Of a stretch of DNA of 16,909 nt, positions 13,233 to 16,909 are shown one piece after another (position 1 is the stretch's first letter; each line of letters opens with the position of its first letter). The notes beneath the pieces are model-generated. The model did no database searches, was not told the origin of the DNA, and saw only the letters and a list, made by a program, of their open reading frames with translations. The position numbers and the translations under genes were made by a program. This stretch comes from CAZCAQ01 sp964496905 (lineage in GTDB: Bacteria > Patescibacteriota > WWE3 > UBA101185 > UBA10185): contig CAZCAQ010000015.1 of NCBI GenBank assembly GCA_964496905.1, positions 1-16,909 on the forward strand, written 5' to 3'.

Positions 13233-13948
13233 AATTAAGAAACCGTGTGGAAAAACTACACGAGCTATTTCAACAAGGCGCTATCCCAACTCTTGCTCAA
13301 CACGAAGTCAATCCAAATTTAGATTCTTCCTCCCGGTTACACTACATTTATTTTACACTTCCCGTATGCCTTAATTTTCAAAGAAGCAGCCCCGCAATGT
13401 GGGCTTCTGCATTAAAAACTTTTGAAGATCCTGAAACGAATTATTTATTCTACCCCGAAAAAGTTGTTGAAACAGAGTATAAGATAATTCAACAAAATTT
13501 AATTAAACACAAACTTGGCTTGCAGCTAAACAAACACACTGATATTTGGCTTAAGATTTCTAGCACTTTGAATAAAGTGTTTAACAATGACCCAAGAGAA
13601 ATTATTAAATCCGGCAACAGCGATGTTGTAGAAATTCTAAAGATACTCCAAGTAACGAACAAAGATGATTTTCCTTTTTTGCGCGGTCCAAAGCTTTCAA
13701 ACTACTGGTTATTCATTTTAGACCATTTCACTGATGTAGAACTCAAAAATAAAGATAAAATTTCAGTCATACCAGACACTCATATTATTCAAAGCACTAT
13801 TCATTTGGGACTTGTTAATGAAAACGCTAAAATTCCAGAAATTGAACGAGCTTGGGTAGAATTGTTGGAAGACTCACATCTGTCACCAGTTGACATGCAC
13901 TCAGTCTTGTGGAACTGGAGTCGAAACCGCTTTCAACCAATAGTTTAA
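13196..13948 (+). CDS. Probable HhH-GPD-type DNA glycosylase/AP lyase
   Basis: A 250-residue cytosolic helical protein with no close family that I can name. Near the C-terminus FPFLRGPKLSNYWL (159-172) looks like the helix-hairpin-helix of base-excision glycosylases, with Lys166 at the site of the Endo III/OGG1 catalytic lysine; IPDTHIIQSTIHLGL (192-206) then matches the VDTHV...RLGL segment, with Asp194 as the conserved acid. The Lys-Asp distance is 28 residues against 18-19 in Endo III and OGG1, so an insertion sits between them. No four-Cys iron-sulfur loop is present. This is an inference from motif shape. The first ATG (13196) overlaps the HD gene by 37 nt; ATG at 13211 is also possible. 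No Shine-Dalgarno is seen. Confidence 0.5.
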   Translation: MAKHCMDRKEKVELRNRVEKLHELFQQGAIPTLAQHEVNPNLDSSSRLHYIYFTLPVCLNFQRSSPAMWASALKTFEDPETNYLFYPEKVVETEYKIIQQNLIKHKLGLQLNKHTDIWLKISSTLNKVFNNDPREIIKSGNSDVVEILKILQVTNKDDFPFLRGPKLSNYWLFILDHFTDVELKNKDKISVIPDTHIIQSTIHLGLVNENAKIPEIERAWVELLEDSHLSPVDMHSVLWNWSRNRFQPIV

Positions 13949-13978
13949 CAAATCCCAAATTCTTCGCGCAACGCGCCG

Positions 13979-13987
13979 TGCTAAAAT
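13979..13987 (+). promoter_or_regulatory. Extended -10 of the beta-lactamase-fold gene, leaderless spacing
   Basis: TGCTAAAAT, then CACATT (6 nt), then ATG at 13994. Confidence 0.73.
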
Positions 13988-13993
13988 CACATT

Positions 13994-14770
13994 ATGCTAG
14001 AAACTAGCGATATAAAAAAACTAATTAGTACAACACCTGGCACCTTTGGAGTTTACATCGAAGATCTTTCCACAAACACCATTTTAGTTGATATAAATTC
14101 CTCAACACAATTTCCAAGCGCATCTGTAGTAAAAGTTTTTGTTACTGGCTATATTCAACATTTACTGGACAAGGGAGAGCTAAACCTAAGCGACAAAATA
14201 GAGCACAAGCCAGAACACACAATGCAAGGTTCTGGTTTCTTAAAATACCTAGAACCAGGCAGAGAATATTCTGTTTTAGAACTTTTAAAGCTCATGCTAA
14301 TCGAATCCGACAATACTGCATCAAAAATGTTAATAAATACAGTTGGGGCAAGCAACATTAACACATATTTAAAAGGCTTTGAGTTTTTGAGCGTATCAGG
14401 TCCTAAAGTGGAAAATGATCAATTTGTTGGCTGGGGAATAACAACTCCATTAGAAGTTGCTAAATTCCTGCAACTTTTGTTACAAAAAGAGTGCATAACA
14501 AAAGAGATAATGAAATATAAAGACGCAACTGACAGCATAGGCTATCACCTACAAAAATCTTATGAAGAGAATAATATAGCTATTTATTCCAAAACTGGCA
14601 GCTTACACCCACGAGTTAAGAATGTAGTCGCGCTAATAGAAAATACAGAAAACGGGGAAAAAGTTCTTGTTTCTTATTTTTCAAAAGATCTAACTGAAGT
14701 AAGGGGCAGCATTGAAATAATAAAAGCGTTAAGTAAGGAAATTAGAGGTTATCTTGACATTGAAAGCTAA
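13994..14770 (+). CDS. Class A beta-lactamase-fold serine hydrolase without signal peptide
   Basis: A 258-residue protein with the three active-site signatures of the class A beta-lactamase/PBP fold: SVVK at 44-47 (catalytic Ser44, Lys47), SDN at 105-107 and KTG at 200-202. GITTPLEVAKFL (148-159) matches the post-omega-loop TTTP helix. The omega loop before it is short and shows no ExxLN, so the deacylating Glu166 of true beta-lactamases is not evident; Glu140 is the only nearby candidate. That points to a slow hydrolase, peptidase or PBP-like role rather than antibiotic breakdown. There is no signal peptide or membrane segment, which is odd for the family. The mRNA is leaderless and the gene overlaps the next by 17 nt. 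Confidence 0.85.
   Translation: MLETSDIKKLISTTPGTFGVYIEDLSTNTILVDINSSTQFPSASVVKVFVTGYIQHLLDKGELNLSDKIEHKPEHTMQGSGFLKYLEPGREYSVLELLKLMLIESDNTASKMLINTVGASNINTYLKGFEFLSVSGPKVENDQFVGWGITTPLEVAKFLQLLLQKECITKEIMKYKDATDSIGYHLQKSYEENNIAIYSKTGSLHPRVKNVVALIENTENGEKVLVSYFSKDLTEVRGSIEIIKALSKEIRGYLDIES
14744..14748 (+). promoter_or_regulatory. Internal Shine-Dalgarno for a TTG start
   Basis: AGAGG within the end of the beta-lactamase-fold gene, 5 nt before TTG at 14754. A downstream gene in an mRNA cannot be leaderless, so a Shine-Dalgarno here fits. Confidence 0.55.
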
Positions 14771-16313
14771 AGTGAAAAAGTTAAATTACAAGCTACTTTT
14801 TCCGTTCATTGCAATAGGGGCGTTATATATTCTCACACTCCGGGGCTTCGCAGGCAACCTACACCCAAACGGCACAGGTACAGAGGCAATTCAATCGCAC
14901 AAACCACCATTTGAAACATCCATGGAGCGTGGGAGATATGCTCAAGTAGTGTCGCTAGCCGAAAGTAAAAATTACGATGTTAACGAATTTCATAAGTTTT
15001 TAAAACCAGACCTTGCTTGGTACAACGGTAGATTTATGTCCACTTTTCCTCCGGGAGTAGCGACATTATCTTTACCATTTTATTTAATAGGCCGACTTTT
15101 AAACCACGCCCAAGTTTTCACGTATGCTACTTCCCTTCTATTTTCAGTACTAACAGCCTACTTAATTTACTTAACTTGCAAAAAGCTTGGAACAAGTAAG
15201 AACGCTGGAATTTTTGCAGCCATTGTTTTTGCTCTTGGGTCAGTTACGTGGGCATACAGCGTTTCATTTTCGGCGCATCCTGTTTCTGCTTTTATTACGA
15301 TTGGGGGGGCTTACTTGTTAATTGATATTTTAAAAGGCGCTAAAAGTGTGGGCAGAAATTTGTTAATTATCGGAGTTCTTACGGGACTCAACTTTGTAAT
15401 AGATTATCCAAATATTTTAATTTTTATGCCAATTGCAGCTACCGCATTTTTGTACCGGATTATAAAAATTCGTAATGAAGAAAGCGATTGGGTCATTGAA
15501 CAAAAATTTTTAAGTAAACTACCGCTAGTTCTTGGTTTTATGGCTACTTTTTCACTTTTTGTGATTTTTAACCTTAATTACTTTCAAAAACCGATTGCCT
15601 TTACCAACACTTTTACAATTAAATTTTTAGAAGTCGAAGGCATAAACATAGACGACATCAAGTTAACAAACAAAGTTTTTGAAAACAGAGACTATGGAAA
15701 CAGATTTTCACCAGCGCAGACTATTTCAGGTCTAAATACTTTGTTGTTCAGTAAAGATCGAGGCCTACTTCAATATTCTCCGATTTATATTTTGGCAATC
15801 CCAGGTTTTATTTTGCTCTTTAAAAAACACAGAATTTGGGCCAGTGTTGGGTTAGGCGCATTTGTTTTAAACGTTTTGGTTTACGGATCTTACGATGATC
15901 CTTGGGGAGGTTGGGCTTTTGGCCCACGCTATTTAATAGTGACCTTGCCTATTCTGGCGGTATTTTGTGCGGAGGCGTTTGAATACGTAATAGCTCGCTT
16001 TGGAATTTTTGCAAAAATTGGGATTTATTCGCTATTGCTGGCCAGTTCTGCGATTGCGTTGTTGGGAGCGCTAACAACCAACGGAGTGCCTCCAAGCATA
16101 GAAGTTGCAAATTTAGGCATCCACAGCAACTATTTATACAATTGGGAATATTTAACTAAAAATGGCATAAGTTCGTTTTTCTACAGTTTATTGCCAAAAG
16201 CAGCAATTAACCCACAAGCTTACTTTTTTGGAATTTTGTTTATTTTGTCTGTTTTTGAATTTTATGTTGTTTTTAAAAATAAAGCAGAAAAAGATTCGAG
16301 CAACACCAATTAG
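14754..16313 (+). CDS. GT-C family membrane glycosyltransferase-like protein
   Basis: A 519-residue polytopic membrane protein with about 11 hydrophobic segments. The first outside loop (about 31-96) ends in LKPDLAWYNGRFMSTFPPGVATLSLPFYLIG, and PWGGWAFGPRYLIVTLPIL comes late; both are typical of ArnT-like GT-C proteins that use polyprenyl-phosphate sugars. Asp86 in PDLAWYNGR is the likeliest catalytic acid. Acceptor and sugar are unknown. The start is TTG at 14754, supported by AGAGG (about 14744-14748) 5 nt before it and by the lack of any ATG early in the frame; TTG 14760 or GTG 14772 are alternatives. It overlaps the beta-lactamase-fold gene by 17 nt, so the two are translated from one mRNA. 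Its TAG overlaps the convergent stop of the NUDIX gene. Confidence 0.83.
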   Translation: MTLKAKVKKLNYKLLFPFIAIGALYILTLRGFAGNLHPNGTGTEAIQSHKPPFETSMERGRYAQVVSLAESKNYDVNEFHKFLKPDLAWYNGRFMSTFPPGVATLSLPFYLIGRLLNHAQVFTYATSLLFSVLTAYLIYLTCKKLGTSKNAGIFAAIVFALGSVTWAYSVSFSAHPVSAFITIGGAYLLIDILKGAKSVGRNLLIIGVLTGLNFVIDYPNILIFMPIAATAFLYRIIKIRNEESDWVIEQKFLSKLPLVLGFMATFSLFVIFNLNYFQKPIAFTNTFTIKFLEVEGINIDDIKLTNKVFENRDYGNRFSPAQTISGLNTLLFSKDRGLLQYSPIYILAIPGFILLFKKHRIWASVGLGAFVLNVLVYGSYDDPWGGWAFGPRYLIVTLPILAVFCAEAFEYVIARFGIFAKIGIYSLLLASSAIALLGALTTNGVPPSIEVANLGIHSNYLYNWEYLTKNGISSFFYSLLPKAAINPQAYFFGILFILSVFEFYVVFKNKAEKDSSNTN

Positions 16314-16909
16314 TACCCATCAACCAAATCCACACTTTCTTCAAAAGTTAGCTTTTTGGGCTTTAACCTATTGTCAAAACTCATCGTTCGATAAGTGTTA
16401 AGCCCCTCTTGATTTTCTAAATCCTCTTGAGTCCACCACATATTTTGTTGAAACGGCGTTTTTTCAATAAAAGTGCCAGAAAAGTCTGTGACAAAAAAAA
16501 CATAAAATAACGTATCTTGAACAAAAACGCCATTTTGTGTGTGGCGCATTTTGTGATAGACACGTTCCAACGTAAAGTTTTTTGCTTGTAGACCAGTTTC
16601 TTCATATAATTCTCGCTCGGCAGCTTGGCGCAATGTTTCACCAAATTTTATTTTTCCGGTTAATTTACCTATTTTGCCAAGATACGGCTGACGCAGACGT
16701 TTGTTTAGTAAATGCTCAATTTCTTTTGTACCTTGTCGTAAGCGAACTGCATTAAGCAAAATTGAACTCTTAGGTTGTTTTTCTACAATGTTAACGGAAT
16801 CGTCGAGCAAATTGCTGTAATTTTTTCCTTCGTCAGTTAAGCAATACAAGGTTCCTTTTTTCTCCACATAACCTAGCTCAACTAGCTTTTTGAGATGATA
16901 ATTCATGTG
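16310..16909 (-). CDS. Winged-helix/NUDIX fusion protein (5' end probably outside the window)
   Basis: The N-terminal 40 residues (NYHLKKLVELGYVEKKGTLY, then LTDEGKNY) are the recognition helix and wing of an ArsR/MarR-type winged helix. The NUDIX domain follows, with a perfect box GKIKFGETLRQAAERELYEETGL-type pattern at 84-106 (Gly84, Glu90, Arg98-Glu99, Glu102-Glu103, Gly105). The NUDIX part hydrolyses or binds a nucleoside diphosphate derivative; joined to a DNA-binding domain it may be a metabolite-sensing regulator, as in NrtR-like proteins (there the order is NUDIX then winged helix, the reverse of this one). The ATG at 16904-16906 is not trusted: the codon before it is in frame (CAC) and the first helices of the winged helix are missing, so the gene should continue past 16909. 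The stop TAA overlaps the GT-C gene stop. Confidence 0.85.
   Translation of the reverse strand, partial: HMNYHLKKLVELGYVEKKGTLYCLTDEGKNYSNLLDDSVNIVEKQPKSSILLNAVRLRQGTKEIEHLLNKRLRQPYLGKIGKLTGKIKFGETLRQAAERELYEETGLQAKNFTLERVYHKMRHTQNGVFVQDTLFYVFFVTDFSGTFIEKTPFQQNMWWTQEDLENQEGLNTYRTMSFDNRLKPKKLTFEESVDLVDGY

Noticed and set aside
1..16909. CRISPR array, insertion sequence, prophage or toxin-antitoxin pair
   Set aside because: No regularly spaced direct repeats, transposase, integrase, phage structural gene or toxin-antitoxin pair could be seen on either strand.

Overview
The window looks like a piece of chromosome from an AT-rich, gene-dense bacterium, most likely of the Candidate Phyla Radiation (Patescibacteria; Microgenomates or WWE3-like is a guess). 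UppS, a cell-wall amidase, TruB, MutS and a tRNA with encoded CCA show that it is bacterial. TGA is used as stop, so it is not a code-25 lineage (Gracilibacteria/Absconditabacteria). Genes are short, intergenic gaps are small (none over 300 bp without a gene) and convergent genes nearly share stop codons. Most genes lack a Shine-Dalgarno sequence. Instead a -10 box, often in extended TGn form, lies exactly 6 nt before the ATG, so transcription would begin at or beside the start codon. I see no CRISPR array, insertion sequence, rRNA gene or replication origin.

Layout: 1-1040 is the N-terminal part of mutS (minus, running off the left edge). Then come uppS (plus), a 27-residue basic mini-ORF and an OpgC-type membrane acyltransferase (both minus), and a GT-C glycosyltransferase (plus) transcribed divergently from the acyltransferase. 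A small exported four-cysteine protein, a coiled-coil protein and truB follow on the minus strand. Next is a GC-richer SAM methyltransferase with a strong Shine-Dalgarno, an intrinsic terminator and a 14-bp inverted repeat on its flanks, preceded by a possible 43-residue leaderless ORF.

From 7425: a homologue of the NpmA/KamB 16S rRNA A1408 methyltransferases (plus), an anchored protein of unknown function (minus), a 14-codon leaderless mini-ORF, tRNA-Pro(GGG) and a metal-dependent cyclase whose ATG is 7 nt after the tRNA CCA. Then on the minus strand come a RimJ/RimL-type GNAT acetyltransferase, a second methyltransferase-like protein and a 274-residue unknown. From 11846 on the plus strand: an Amidase_3 cell-wall hydrolase, an HD-domain phosphohydrolase overlapping a probable HhH-GPD-type DNA glycosylase, and a class A beta-lactamase-fold protein overlapping a large GT-C membrane protein. 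A winged-helix/NUDIX protein (minus) runs off the right edge.

Themes: envelope building and remodelling (uppS, OpgC-like, two GT-C proteins, amidase), RNA modification (truB, A1408 methyltransferase, tRNA-Pro) and genome or nucleotide-pool upkeep (mutS, HD, HhH-GPD, NUDIX). The most notable points are the NpmA/KamB-like gene in this setting, the regular leaderless promoter grammar, the tRNA-mRNA junction, and two GC-richer Shine-Dalgarno genes that stand out from the rest.
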